Shown here: positions 27,759 to 36,473 of the stretch, piece after piece | How the letters are laid out: every line of letters begins with the position of its first letter | Numbering within the stretch: the first letter of the stretch is position 1 | Source of the DNA: Pseudomonas nitroreducens | Lineage (GTDB): Bacteria > Pseudomonadota > Gammaproteobacteria > Pseudomonadales > Pseudomonadaceae | Length of the DNA stretch: 64,000 nt | Assembly (NCBI RefSeq): GCF_024170165.1 | Contig: NZ_JALJXP010000016.1 | Span: 1-64,000 of the forward strand | Reading direction: 5' to 3' | Notes under the pieces: model-generated | What the model saw: only the letters and a program-made list of their open reading frames with translations | Told to the model about the DNA's origin: nothing | Databases searched by the model: none | Translations under genes and position numbers: made by a program

Positions 27759-28250
27759 TCACAACACGATGTAGTCGCTGCGCTGCACGATGCCGCGGCT
27801 CTCGCCCTCCACCAGGTGCACGTAGCGCCCGCCAACCTGGTCGACAGCGATGCAGTCGTCGACGTCGATCACCGCGTCGGTGTGCGCCTTGTCCCAGCTA
27901 CGCGGCATGCGCCGCTTGGCGCGCACCTTGGCATCGGCGGCGTCGCGCGCGGCCACCAGCACATACTGGTGCGCCTCGCCGAAGGTGCCCAACTCATAGC
28001 CGCCCAGGTTGACGAAGAACAGCCGCTGCTCGCCCGGCGCCGGCATCGCCTCGCTGAACTCGACGCGGTAGGCCTCGACGCCATCCACCTCCAGCCACGA
28101 GTCGATGTGCAGGCCATCGGGGCTGCCGAACCAGGCCTCGCGCAATTGCGGGTAGGTGGATTTCAGGGTGTCACCAATGACGAAGGCCACATCGTGGATT
28201 TCGATCCGGGCACGCGGATGGCGTCCGCCCAGCATGACTACGAACAGCAT
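27759..28250 (-). CDS. DUF1543 domain protein
   Basis: A 163-residue cytoplasmic protein recognised by the DUF1543 opening MLFVVMLGGRHPRARIEIHD and the repeat-like half near residue 90 (HQYVLVAARDAADAKVRAK). The two halves look like a duplicated alpha/beta unit. Function unknown. AGGG precedes the ATG by 6-7 bases. No clear operon partner; the TetR gene at 28415 is divergent. Confidence 0.8.
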   Translation of the reverse strand: MLFVVMLGGRHPRARIEIHDVAFVIGDTLKSTYPQLREAWFGSPDGLHIDSWLEVDGVEAYRVEFSEAMPAPGEQRLFFVNLGGYELGTFGEAHQYVLVAARDAADAKVRAKRRMPRSWDKAHTDAVIDVDDCIAVDQVGGRYVHLVEGESRGIVQRSDYIVL

Positions 28251-28414
28251 TTCAGACCCTTCCTAGGTTTCAGATTTGGTCTGACAGATCCGTCACACGG
28301 CAGGTTCAATCTACTGGCGGATAAATGGCCATCCGCCAGTCAATCCGGTGGGTGGCAAGCGCTATATAGAAAGTTATATTCTGATTCTTCGTTTCACTGC
28401 CCCGATGTTTTCCC

Positions 28415-29095
28415 ATGCCTCAGACCGCGCCTACCCCGACGCGCCGCCGCCAGCGTCCAGCCCTCAGCATCCGTGACCGCAACCGCCAGCGCATCCTGCT
28501 GGCCGCCGGCGAGGAGTTCGCCGAGAAGGGTTTCACCGCCGCCAAGACCCAGGACATCGCCAGCCGCGCCGAGTTGCCCAAGTCCAACGTCTACTACTAC
28601 TTCCAGAGCAAGGAGAACCTCTACCTGCGCCTGCTGGAGAACGTGGTGGACGCCGTGCTGGAGGCCTCCGCCCTGCTGCGCGAGTGCGACGACCCGGCCT
28701 GGGCCCTGCCCGCGCACATCCGCGCGCGCCTGTACATCGCCCGCCAGTGGCCGCATGCCTACAAGGTGTTCGCCAGCGAGATGCTCCACGGCGCGCCGCA
28801 CCTGCCGCCGGAGTGGTTGCAGCGGCTGCGTGCCGAGTCGCGGCGCAACGTCGAGTGCATCGGCGCCTGGATCGACCGTGGCCTGCTCGCCGCGGTGGAC
28901 CCGCAGCACCTGCTGCTGAGCATCTCCGCGGCCACCCGCACCTACGTCGATTTCGACTGGCAGATCGCGATGATCACCGGCAAGGCGCAGCCCGCCGCCG
29001 AGGACTTCGAGGCGGCAGCGGCGACCATCACCCGCCTTGTCCTGCGCGGCACCGAGCCGGAGCCGGCCGCACGCCTGCGCCCCTTGCCGCTCTAG
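28415..29095 (+). CDS. TetR-family regulator, RutR-like C-terminal domain
   Basis: A 226-residue regulator. After a 20-residue basic tail, the TetR helix-turn-helix spans about residues 22-68 (NRQRILLAAGEEFAEKGFTA, then AELPKSNVYYYFQSKENLYL). The ligand-binding half begins near residue 95 and contains MLHGAPHLPPEWLQ, a pattern seen in the RutR/YCDC C-terminal family. Targets unknown: the divergent DUF1543 gene is the nearest candidate, and no catabolic operon adjoins. Confidence 0.85.
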   Translation: MPQTAPTPTRRRQRPALSIRDRNRQRILLAAGEEFAEKGFTAAKTQDIASRAELPKSNVYYYFQSKENLYLRLLENVVDAVLEASALLRECDDPAWALPAHIRARLYIARQWPHAYKVFASEMLHGAPHLPPEWLQRLRAESRRNVECIGAWIDRGLLAAVDPQHLLLSISAATRTYVDFDWQIAMITGKAQPAAEDFEAAAATITRLVLRGTEPEPAARLRPLPL

Positions 29096-29171
29096 CGCGC
29101 GACGGTGTCTGCACTAAGCTGAGGATGTCCGCACGGCCACGTGCCGTGCCCGCATTCGTCTGGGAGACGCC

Positions 29172-29465
29172 ATGAAACCGCTACTGATCGCTGTATCGAT
29201 GATCGTTGTGCAGCCCGCCTTTGCCGCCATCCCCATGCTCAACTACGACTGCCCGAACGATATCCAGGTCCATACCGATGAGGGCGGGCCGGTTTACATC
29301 AACGGCAAGCAGGCCAAGGTCAAGCAGAGCAACGACAAGTACATCGAAGCCAAGGGAGAAGGCGTCACCATATCCATCAGCGTCAATGACGACGGCACCG
29401 CCACCGTGTCCTACACCGGCCCCAAAGGCGCCAACGGCGTCTGTCAGCCCGCCGAAGGCGACTGA
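29172..29465 (+). CDS. small exported protein of unknown function
   Basis: A 97-residue protein with a clear signal peptide (residues 1-18, MKPLLIAVSMIVVQPAFA). The 79-residue mature part is hydrophilic, beta-rich in appearance, with only two cysteines (in NYDCPND and GVCQPAEG) at its two ends, suited to one disulfide. It should be periplasmic or secreted. I do not recognise the family. It converges with a lipoprotein gene only 1 base away. Confidence 0.75.
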   Translation: MKPLLIAVSMIVVQPAFAAIPMLNYDCPNDIQVHTDEGGPVYINGKQAKVKQSNDKYIEAKGEGVTISISVNDDGTATVSYTGPKGANGVCQPAEGD

Positions 29466-29466
29466 A

Positions 29467-30609
29467 TCATTCCTTCGGTGCCCGTGTGAGACAGCGCTGG
29501 TAACGCTCGTCCACCCGCTGGGCGAACCAGGCAGTGGTGAGCTGACGGGTGATCTTCGGACTGTGCAGCGTGATGCCCGGCACCATCGCCCGCGGCATCG
29601 ACTTGCCAGCGGCGCGTTCGGCCAGCGCGAAGACCTTGGTGTAGAGCTCCGACTTCGTGAACTCCGGCTTGTCGCCCAGCTCCAGGTCGCGGCGGATTTC
29701 CCGATCGCTCATGCCCAGCTTCGGCCCCAGGGTGCGCACCGCCTTCTCGGTGCTGCCGGCGTCGTAGCTGCCGTAGAGGATCACGTCGCCATCCAGGGCC
29801 AGGGTGATGCCGGTGAGGTCCGCCACCACGCGCTGGAAAGCCGCGTTGCGGCTGGCGTACCAGCCGGCGTTGAAGTCGGCGAAACGGTACAGCTGACGCG
29901 GGTAGTTCACCGGGTAGCCGAGCAGGTGGGCGATACCGAAATACATGCCGCCACGGCGGCTGAACACCTCGCGGCGGATACTGCCGTCCACCGGGTACGG
30001 ATAGCCTTCGGCATGGGCCTGGGCGAACTCGATGCTGACCTGCATCGGCCCGCCGGTATGCACCGGGTTGAAGCGGCCGAACAACTGCTGGCCCAGTGGT
30101 ACGCCACCGATGAAGTCGTCGAAGATCGCGCTCAGCTCCCTCTCGGTCTTCGCACTCGCCAGACGCTGGCTGTAGGTGCGGCCGTTCGGCGACTTCAGCG
30201 CCAGCGCGGTATCGATGAGGAAGCCCGGCACATGCACCTTGCCTGCGCGGCGGTCGATCTCGGCGCGGGCGATCTTGCCCAGCCCGGGCACCGGCGGGTC
30301 GGCCTTGAAGTTGGACTCCTGCTCGGTGATCGCCACCACCGAGCAGAGGTTTTCGGTGGTCGCCGGAATGCGCTGGGTGGTGAAGGCGACCTGGATATCC
30401 TTCGCCCAACCCTGGCGGTCACTCGCGCCCGCGGGAATCAGCTTGGCCAGCGTGCCGCGCACCTCGTCCGGAGTCGGCTCCGGCACGCTCGGCGCGCGGC
30501 TGCCGCAGCCGGCCAGCGCCAGCAGCGCGGCCACGCCCAGCAGATGAATGATTCGTGATGAGGGCCTTTTCAGGCTGAATGAATCTGCCGTCAGGGCAGC
30601 CGCAGTCAT
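29467..30609 (-). CDS. DUF1615 lipoprotein
   Basis: A 380-residue envelope lipoprotein. A long N-region precedes the hydrophobic stretch and lipobox LAGC, with C35 as the lipidated residue. The mature part carries VVAITEQESNFKADPPVPG; Glu in ESNF resembles the catalytic Glu region of lytic transglycosylases, though I would not assign that activity. The start at 30609 has AAGGA 7 bases upstream; an internal start would shorten the unusually long N-region. It is flanked by unrelated genes. Confidence 0.8.
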   Translation of the reverse strand: MTAAALTADSFSLKRPSSRIIHLLGVAALLALAGCGSRAPSVPEPTPDEVRGTLAKLIPAGASDRQGWAKDIQVAFTTQRIPATTENLCSVVAITEQESNFKADPPVPGLGKIARAEIDRRAGKVHVPGFLIDTALALKSPNGRTYSQRLASAKTERELSAIFDDFIGGVPLGQQLFGRFNPVHTGGPMQVSIEFAQAHAEGYPYPVDGSIRREVFSRRGGMYFGIAHLLGYPVNYPRQLYRFADFNAGWYASRNAAFQRVVADLTGITLALDGDVILYGSYDAGSTEKAVRTLGPKLGMSDREIRRDLELGDKPEFTKSELYTKVFALAERAAGKSMPRAMVPGITLHSPKITRQLTTAWFAQRVDERYQRCLTRAPKE

Positions 30610-30695
30610 AGTCCGTTCCTTGCTTGATTTCTGCCGCCTACAGGACCTGCGCCCGGCGGCACAGGTTCCCCGGCATTGTCAGGCAAGCACGGATT

Positions 30696-31589
30696 TCAGC
30701 GCCAGGCCAGGCGCCGCAGGTTCAGGCGCCAGCCGCGCTGCATGCCAGCGGCGGCCAGCAGGATGGCAACCACGCCCAGCCATTGCAACGGGGTCAGGCG
30801 GTGGCCGAAGGCGAACCAGTCGACGAAGATCGCGGCGATCGGGTAGATGAACGACAACGCACCGGTCAGCGCCGTCGGCAATTTCTGGATCGCGCCGTAG
30901 AGCAGTACATACATGAAGCCGGTGTGCACGATACCCAGGGTCGCCAGGCTGGCCCAGGCGCTGGTGGCCTGGGGCAGCGGCGAAAGGTTGGCCCACGGGG
31001 CCAGCAGGAGCACACCGGTCACCGCCTGGATCAGCGCGATCAGGTGCGGCGGTACGCCGGTCAGGCGCTTGATGATCAGCGCCGCCACCGCATACAGCGC
31101 GGCGGCGCCGAGGGCAAGGGCGATGCCGCCCAGATAGTCGCTGCCCACCTGCCCCGCTTCGCCGTGTGCGCTGACGATAGCCAGCATGCCGAGGAAGGAA
31201 ACGCCGAGCCAGGCAAGTTTCTGCGCGGTCACCTTCTCGCCGAGGAACAGCGCGCCCAGCAGCACCAGCAGGAACGGCTGCACGTTGTAGACCGCCGTGC
31301 CGATGGCGATGGACGCCCGCGAATAGGAGCCGAACAGCAGCACCCAGTTGCCGACGATGGCTATGCCGCTCAGCAGTGCCAGGCCGAAGGTGGCGCGGGT
31401 GAGGATGCCGGGCCGCAGGAAGCCCATGGCCGCGCAGATCACCAGCAGGGTTGCGGCGCCGAATGCGCAGCGCCAGAACACCACGTCCAGCACGGGCTGG
31501 CCGGACACCACCACCAACCAGCCGATGGTGCCGCAGATCAGCATGGCGCTGACCATTTCCAGCGTGCCGCGTCGGATTCGATCGTTCAT
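30696..31589 (-). CDS. EamA/DMT-family transporter
   Basis: A 297-residue inner-membrane protein with ten predicted helices in two EamA repeats (GWLVVVSGQPVLDVVFWR in the first, AIQKLPTALTGALSFIYPI in the second). Probably a metabolite or amino-acid exporter. GGAGGT lies directly before the ATG at ideal spacing. It is divergent from an Lrp/AsnC regulator, the usual arrangement for amino-acid-responsive exporters. Confidence 0.87.
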   Translation of the reverse strand: MNDRIRRGTLEMVSAMLICGTIGWLVVVSGQPVLDVVFWRCAFGAATLLVICAAMGFLRPGILTRATFGLALLSGIAIVGNWVLLFGSYSRASIAIGTAVYNVQPFLLVLLGALFLGEKVTAQKLAWLGVSFLGMLAIVSAHGEAGQVGSDYLGGIALALGAAALYAVAALIIKRLTGVPPHLIALIQAVTGVLLLAPWANLSPLPQATSAWASLATLGIVHTGFMYVLLYGAIQKLPTALTGALSFIYPIAAIFVDWFAFGHRLTPLQWLGVVAILLAAAGMQRGWRLNLRRLAWR

Positions 31590-31590
31590 G

Positions 31591-31675
31591 GTTCACCTCC
31601 ATTCAATGGTGAACAGTATGAACAGGCAGATTCGTGCACTCCATCGCCTGGCGCAGGTAAAGCTGGCCGTTCACC
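31591..31675. promoter_or_regulatory. repeated GTTCACC motifs between EamA and Lrp-type genes
   Basis: GTTCACC at 31591-31597 pairs with GGTGAAC at 31608-31614 as an inverted repeat, and GTTCACC recurs at 31669-31675. Multiple phased sites suit an Lrp/AsnC protein, which wraps DNA. The first pair overlaps the EamA ribosome site region. Confidence 0.55.
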
Positions 31676-31719
31676 TTTAGTATCAAGGCAATTCCTTTAT
31701 TTCACCTTTCGAGACCAAG

Positions 31720-32157
31720 ATGACCGACGACATCGACCAGTTGCTGATCTCCGCGCTGATGGAAGACTCGCGCCTTTCCCTCAAGGCCCTGGCCCAGGCC
31801 AGCGGCCTGAGCTCACCCAGCGTCGCCGAGCGCCTGCGCAAGCTCGAGGAGCGCCAGGTGATCACCGGCTACACGGTGAACGTCGACCCACGCGCCTTCG
31901 GCTACCAGTTGCAAGCCATCGTCCGGGTGCGCCCGCTGCCGGGGAAATTGCAGGAGGTGGAGAAGCAGATCCTGGCGATCCCCGAGTTCACCGAGTGCGA
32001 CAAGGTCACCGGCGAGGATTGCTTCTACGCACGGATGTGTGTGCGGTCGATGGAGCAGCTGGACGAAATCCTCGACCACCTCAACGGCTTCGCCGAGACC
32101 AATACGGCCATCGTCAAGAAGAGCCCGGTGAAGCGGCGGTTGCCGCCAATGGCGTAA
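31720..32157 (+). CDS. Lrp/AsnC-family regulator
   Basis: A 145-residue protein. The N-terminal helix-turn-helix (LSLKALAQASGLSSPSVAER) is followed by the RAM effector domain (VRVRPLPGKLQEVEKQILAI, VTGEDCFYARM). It probably controls the divergent EamA exporter in response to an amino acid and may regulate itself through the GTTCACC repeats in the gap. A hairpin terminator follows. Confidence 0.88.
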   Translation: MTDDIDQLLISALMEDSRLSLKALAQASGLSSPSVAERLRKLEERQVITGYTVNVDPRAFGYQLQAIVRVRPLPGKLQEVEKQILAIPEFTECDKVTGEDCFYARMCVRSMEQLDEILDHLNGFAETNTAIVKKSPVKRRLPPMA

Positions 32158-32183
32158 GCCCGGCGTCCTGCCGCAGGAAAGAA

Positions 32184-32205
32184 AAAGGCCCCTTGCGGGG
32201 CCTTT
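32184..32205. terminator. terminator between Lrp-type and DUF1329 genes
   Basis: AAAGGCCCC / GGGGCCTTT arms with a TTGC loop, A run before and T run after. Located 27 bases after the Lrp gene and 14 bases beyond the DUF1329 stop, so it can serve both convergent transcripts. Confidence 0.88.
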
Positions 32206-32218
32206 GTCGTTCACACGC

Positions 32219-33589
32219 TTAGCGCGATGCCTTACGGCGCAGCGCCGACGGGCTGAAGTTGGAATCGTCCGGCGCCGGCTGGCTGAAGTCGGCAGTGCCC
32301 GGCTCCTCGTTGTCCAGCCACTGGATGCTGTAACGATGTGCCTGCAGGTCATGGAAGGTGTCCAGCGCGGTCCACACCATCGGCTGCTCGTAGAAGCTCT
32401 TCAGGTACGCCAGCGAGACACGCCACAGCTCGCCGCGACCGTCGTACTGGTCCACCACGGCGGCACCCCAGCTGTCCTCGTCGAGGTACAGGGTGCGGCG
32501 CGAATAGATATGCCGCGCGCCGGCCTTCAGCTTGCCATCCACTACCCACACGCGGTGCAGCTCGTAGCGGGTGTACTTGGGATTGACGTGGCCGGGGGTG
32601 AGCAGGTCCTTGTACTTAACCTCCGGGCTGGTGATCTGGTAGTTGTTGTAGGGAATGTAGATTTCCTTCTTGCCCACCAGGGTCCAGTCGTAGCGGTCCG
32701 GCGCGCCGTTGTACATGTCGGTGTCGTCGGCGGTGCGCAGGCCATCGGAGTCTTCGATCGGGGTGTCGTAGGCCAGCGTCGGGGCACGGCGCACGCGGCG
32801 CTGGCCGGGGTTGTAGCCCCAGGCCTGGCGCGGTTCCTTGACCTGGTCGAGGGTCTCCTGCACCAGGGCGCCGTTACCGGCGAGACGCGCCGGGGCGGTG
32901 GTGAAGGTCATGTAGTAGAACATGGTGTTGCCGAGCTTCTCGAAGCTGCCTTTCGGATCGTAGAAGCGGAACAGCGCCTCGTCCTGGGAGGTCACCAGCG
33001 AGTAGGCGCCATTGCGCTGCACGCCGGCCTGGGACGAGCGCCGCACGATGTAGGTGCCACGGTAGCGGGCGATGTGGTTCCACACCGCTTCCACGCCGCT
33101 CTGCGGGATCGGGAACGGCACGCCGCCGTAGGCATCGGTGAAGCCGTTACCGCCTTCCACCAGTTTGGCACTGGTGGCGTTCTTGTAGATGTTGTCGTAG
33201 ATCCACTGCGGCGCGGAGCCGGTGCGGTGGGTCTCGTAGACCGGCATCTGGTAGCTGTCCGGGTAGGCATTGAACAGCGCAATCTGCCCCGGCGTCAGGT
33301 TGGCCTTGTACTGGTCGAGGTTGGCCTTGGTGATGACGAACTTGGGCTTCTCGCCGGCGAACGGGTCGACATGGTGCGAGCCCGGTCCCTTGTAGCCGGC
33401 AGGAGCCGAGGTCAGGCCGCCGCTCCAGGCGGGAATGCTGCCGGCGGCGTTGCCGGCCTTCTCCGCGCCCATGGGCGTCAGGCTGCTCTTGAGCTGGGCG
33501 GCCTGGTCGGCCGAGACGGCAGCACGCGCATCGGTGACGGCCAGGGCCGTCAGCGTGGCAAGGACGATCAGGGAACTCTTCTTGTACAT
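32219..33589 (-). CDS. DUF1329 exported protein
   Basis: A 456-residue periplasmic or outer-membrane-associated protein. Signal peptide at residues 1-23 (ending VTDARA). The DUF1329 domain covers most of the rest, with segments such as RRTLYLDEDSWGAAVVDQYD typical of this LolA/LolB-like family. DUF1329 proteins nearly always pair with a DUF1302 barrel, as here, and are linked to hydrophobic-compound or lipid handling. The gene starts 13 bases after the DUF1302 stop and is clearly in the same operon. Confidence 0.85.
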   Translation of the reverse strand: MYKKSSLIVLATLTALAVTDARAAVSADQAAQLKSSLTPMGAEKAGNAAGSIPAWSGGLTSAPAGYKGPGSHHVDPFAGEKPKFVITKANLDQYKANLTPGQIALFNAYPDSYQMPVYETHRTGSAPQWIYDNIYKNATSAKLVEGGNGFTDAYGGVPFPIPQSGVEAVWNHIARYRGTYIVRRSSQAGVQRNGAYSLVTSQDEALFRFYDPKGSFEKLGNTMFYYMTFTTAPARLAGNGALVQETLDQVKEPRQAWGYNPGQRRVRRAPTLAYDTPIEDSDGLRTADDTDMYNGAPDRYDWTLVGKKEIYIPYNNYQITSPEVKYKDLLTPGHVNPKYTRYELHRVWVVDGKLKAGARHIYSRRTLYLDEDSWGAAVVDQYDGRGELWRVSLAYLKSFYEQPMVWTALDTFHDLQAHRYSIQWLDNEEPGTADFSQPAPDDSNFSPSALRRKASR

Positions 33590-33602
33590 GGTCCTCTCCG
33601 GA

Positions 33603-35564
33603 TCAGAACGAGTATTTCGCGGTGATCGAGACGTTGTCGCGATCGCGCGCGGAGTTGCTGGAGCCGGCGCCGTAGTAGCTGGTGTACTGGGTGCCGACCT
33701 CGAAGGTGTTCAGGTAGCTGGCGTCGATACCGAGGGTGTAGGCCTTGCGGCCTTCGATGAAGTTGCCGGTGCGGTCGGAGTTGCCGCTGAAGTCCTCCTG
33801 GTAGACGGCGTAGGGCGAAAGCTTCACCCCAGCGTAGACGTCGTTCCAGCTGCCGGTGAGCAGCAGGGTGTAGCCGTAGCTGTCGCGGCTGATCTGCACG
33901 TCGTCGCCGTTGCCGCCGACATAGGCCTTGTCCTGGGCGCCGACGAACTTGCGCTTGCTGCCGTCCCAGGCGGTGTATTCCAGGCTGCTGCCGCGGATAT
34001 GCTCGGAAGCCAGCTCGGCCACGCCGGTCATGGAGTCGAAGGTCAGGTGCGGGCCGAAGTTGTAGATGGTCGACAGCGAGATGTTGTAGGTCTCGGCGCG
34101 CTCGTAGTTCTCGAACAGTTCACCACGACACAGCTGCTTGCCGGCCACCGGGGCGCAGGCCTGGCCGGCCGCCACGTTGCCGTCGTACAGGTTGGTCTGG
34201 CCGAGTACGCCCTGGGTCAGCAGGTCGCCCAGCAGGTCGTCGGTGGCGGAGATGCTGATCGGCATGTTCGGCCGGTAGGCAATCTCACCGGAAACCGAGG
34301 CATCACCCAGCGTGGTGTTGAAGCTGAAGCCGTACATGCGGATGTTTTCGACGTAGTCACGGCGTGCTTCGGCGTTGCTGGCCATGTCCAGCGTGGCCAG
34401 CCCCGGCACGGCCTCGCCCAGGCCCAGCGGGCCGAGCAGCGCGTTGAGCGAATCGACGTCGACGCCCTGGTAGCGGCGAAGGTCGACCGCAATCTGCGGC
34501 TCCTTGGCGTGGTAATTGACGAAGTAGAAACCGAACTCGGTGGAGTTCAGTTCCTCGGCGATGTAGCGGAACGCCACGCCGAACTGGCCACTGTCGCTGG
34601 CTTCGATGTCCTTGCCGACGTTGGCGACCTTGAAGGTGCCGGTGTTGGCGTTCAGGTAGGAGTTCGGCCCGTGCGGCCCATTGCCCAGCAGGCCGAGGGA
34701 CGCCACGGTCGGGTAGCCGGCCAGCAGCTCCTTGATCAGCGGGTTGTCCTCGGTGGTGTAGGCGGTGTTGCCGCCGTCGCTGAACAGGTCGGTGTCGGAG
34801 AAGTAGGTGCCCACCGAATCCAGGCGCGTCTCCTTCCACTTCCACTGGTAGAAGCCTTCCATGGACAGGTCGTCGGTGAGGCCGAAGTTGAGGCTCAACG
34901 CCTCGGTCGGCACCAGCACTTCCTTGAGTTCGGAGCCCGGCAGGTGGAAGCGCGCGGCGTCCACCGGGTTGATGGTGTTGATGCCACCCCTGTAGAACAC
35001 GCCCTCGCCCCAGTTCAGCACCTGGCGGCCGACACGGCCGGTCAGCGGGTGCTCGGCGACGTCCCAGCTGCCGGACAGGTAGGCATCCAGCAGTTCGGCC
35101 TTGCGCCCGGCGATGTGGCGGGTGTCATCGGTGAAGTGATCGTCCTGGGGGAACGACTGACTGGGACGCTCCACGCCGTTGGTGGTGTCGTAGTAGTCGT
35201 TGCGCTTGTCCATGATCTGCGTGTCGTAATAGGCAGTGCCACGCATGAACAGGCCGTAGTTCTGGTACTTGGCCGAGAGGTCGGAGGTGAGCTTGAAAAC
35301 CTGGGAAACCAGGCCGGTATCGAAGTTGCGGTTACCGTCGTCGGCGTTGATGTCGCTGATGTTGCTCTTGTCGCGCCCCTGCACGCGCCACATGGCGCCG
35401 TAGGACAGCGTGCTGTCGAGCGAGCCGGTGATCTCGTTCTCGGCCAGCTTGAACTCCAGGGCCTGAGCCGACCCCGCCACCAGCAGCGGCAAGAGTCCCA
35501 TCACCGCCCCCGCCCGCCGCGGCGCCCAGAAAATGGACGAACGCGCACCCAATCGACTGTTCAT
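33603..35564 (-). CDS. DUF1302 outer-membrane protein
   Basis: A 653-residue protein with a signal peptide (about 36 residues, ending GSAQA) and a beta-barrel-like body rich in alternating aromatic strands. The last residues AKYSF end in Phe, as expected for outer-membrane barrels. DUF1302/DUF1329 pairs usually accompany RND/MMPL exporters and steroid or alkane genes; none adjoins here. The ATG at 35564 (MNSRLGARSS) is chosen; GGAGG lies 11 bases upstream, slightly far, and another ATG three codons earlier is an alternative. Confidence 0.83.
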   Translation of the reverse strand: MNSRLGARSSIFWAPRRAGAVMGLLPLLVAGSAQALEFKLAENEITGSLDSTLSYGAMWRVQGRDKSNISDINADDGNRNFDTGLVSQVFKLTSDLSAKYQNYGLFMRGTAYYDTQIMDKRNDYYDTTNGVERPSQSFPQDDHFTDDTRHIAGRKAELLDAYLSGSWDVAEHPLTGRVGRQVLNWGEGVFYRGGINTINPVDAARFHLPGSELKEVLVPTEALSLNFGLTDDLSMEGFYQWKWKETRLDSVGTYFSDTDLFSDGGNTAYTTEDNPLIKELLAGYPTVASLGLLGNGPHGPNSYLNANTGTFKVANVGKDIEASDSGQFGVAFRYIAEELNSTEFGFYFVNYHAKEPQIAVDLRRYQGVDVDSLNALLGPLGLGEAVPGLATLDMASNAEARRDYVENIRMYGFSFNTTLGDASVSGEIAYRPNMPISISATDDLLGDLLTQGVLGQTNLYDGNVAAGQACAPVAGKQLCRGELFENYERAETYNISLSTIYNFGPHLTFDSMTGVAELASEHIRGSSLEYTAWDGSKRKFVGAQDKAYVGGNGDDVQISRDSYGYTLLLTGSWNDVYAGVKLSPYAVYQEDFSGNSDRTGNFIEGRKAYTLGIDASYLNTFEVGTQYTSYYGAGSSNSARDRDNVSITAKYSF

Positions 35565-35869
35565 AGACAGCATTACCTCCATGGCCAAGATTTATCGCCC
35601 CGGTCATTGCGGCCGGCGCTGTTCTTATTCGTTTCTCGGCTGCCGACGACCTCGGACAAGCCGGGCCACCGTGCAGTAACACTCCTGCCAGAGCGCTTGC
35701 GGGCGCTTTGGCTCCCTCTCCTCTTCTGCTTGCACGCCGGGAGTTGGGACTATCGTGCAGGCAAAGTAACAAACTGTTTCCCCCCTGCCAATGGAAAGGA
35801 TGTAATCCGTGTCTTTCAGCAGGCAAAGAAAAGCCCGGCACATGGCCGGGCTCTTTCATACAACGAGAC
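35565..35869 (-). terminator. gap holding the DUF1302 promoter region and the DUF3859 gene terminator
   Basis: The terminator is the hairpin AGCCCGGC (35832-35839) / GCCGGGCT (35845-35852) with a 5-base loop. It is followed on the minus strand by CTTTTCTTT and lies 17 bases after the DUF3859 stop. The rest of this 305-base gap contains the upstream region of the DUF1302-DUF1329 operon; I see no convincing promoter or small gene in it. Confidence 0.75.
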
Positions 35870-36343
35870 TTATTCGACAGTGAAGGTCTTCTCCGCCAGC
35901 AGGCGGTCACCCTGGAACACCATGAAGCGCCACTGGCCCTGCACCACCTCGTGGTTCTCGGTGAACTGGTAAGCCATCACGTCCGTGGGCGCGCCCACCA
36001 CCAGTTTCTGTACGACCTCCAGCTTGTCGTGGCGCTGGCCGTCCGGGGTCACCACGCCGGGGGTGAAGTACAGCAGGGTCAGCGGGGTGTCGCCTTCCTG
36101 CTTGCCGCTGAGCTGGTAGCGCATGCCGAACTTGGTGCCCAGCTTGGCCGGAACGCGGGTCGTGGACTCCAGTTGCTCCTTGCTGCTGGTCAGCACGCGC
36201 TCACCGGGCTGGTAATCCTTGTAGTTGCTGACGAAGACGCCGTACTCCACCGGGCCGTTGACGCGCACTTCGGCGAAAGCCGAGGAAGCGAAGGCACAAG
36301 TCAGGGAGAGAGCCAGGACTGCTGGCAGGCGGGAAATGGACAT
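35870..36343 (-). CDS. DUF3859 exported protein
   Basis: A 157-residue periplasmic protein. Signal peptide of 24 residues (ending ASSAFA). The mature part carries VEYGVFVSNYKDYQPGERVL, the recognisable DUF3859 segment, and LGTKFGMRYQL. Function unknown. It is a single-gene unit with its own terminator and diverges from the pirin gene. Confidence 0.8.
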   Translation of the reverse strand: MSISRLPAVLALSLTCAFASSAFAEVRVNGPVEYGVFVSNYKDYQPGERVLTSSKEQLESTTRVPAKLGTKFGMRYQLSGKQEGDTPLTLLYFTPGVVTPDGQRHDKLEVVQKLVVGAPTDVMAYQFTENHEVVQGQWRFMVFQGDRLLAEKTFTVE

Positions 36344-36473
36344 GTCGCGCTCCTTGTTGGGGTCCGCGCGAGGCTATGACATCGCCGTGACAGCCTGATG
36401 ACAGCTTGACGCCGTACGGGGCGATGCGGCGCCAAGCGTCTATCATGCGTGGATCGGACCACTGGACACCATC

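Noticed and set aside
33435-35972. An 845-codon plus-strand open frame opposite the DUF1302/DUF1329 genes
   Set aside because: Antisense to two well-supported exported proteins. The translation is Gly/Val/Gln-rich without motifs and lacks a ribosome site.
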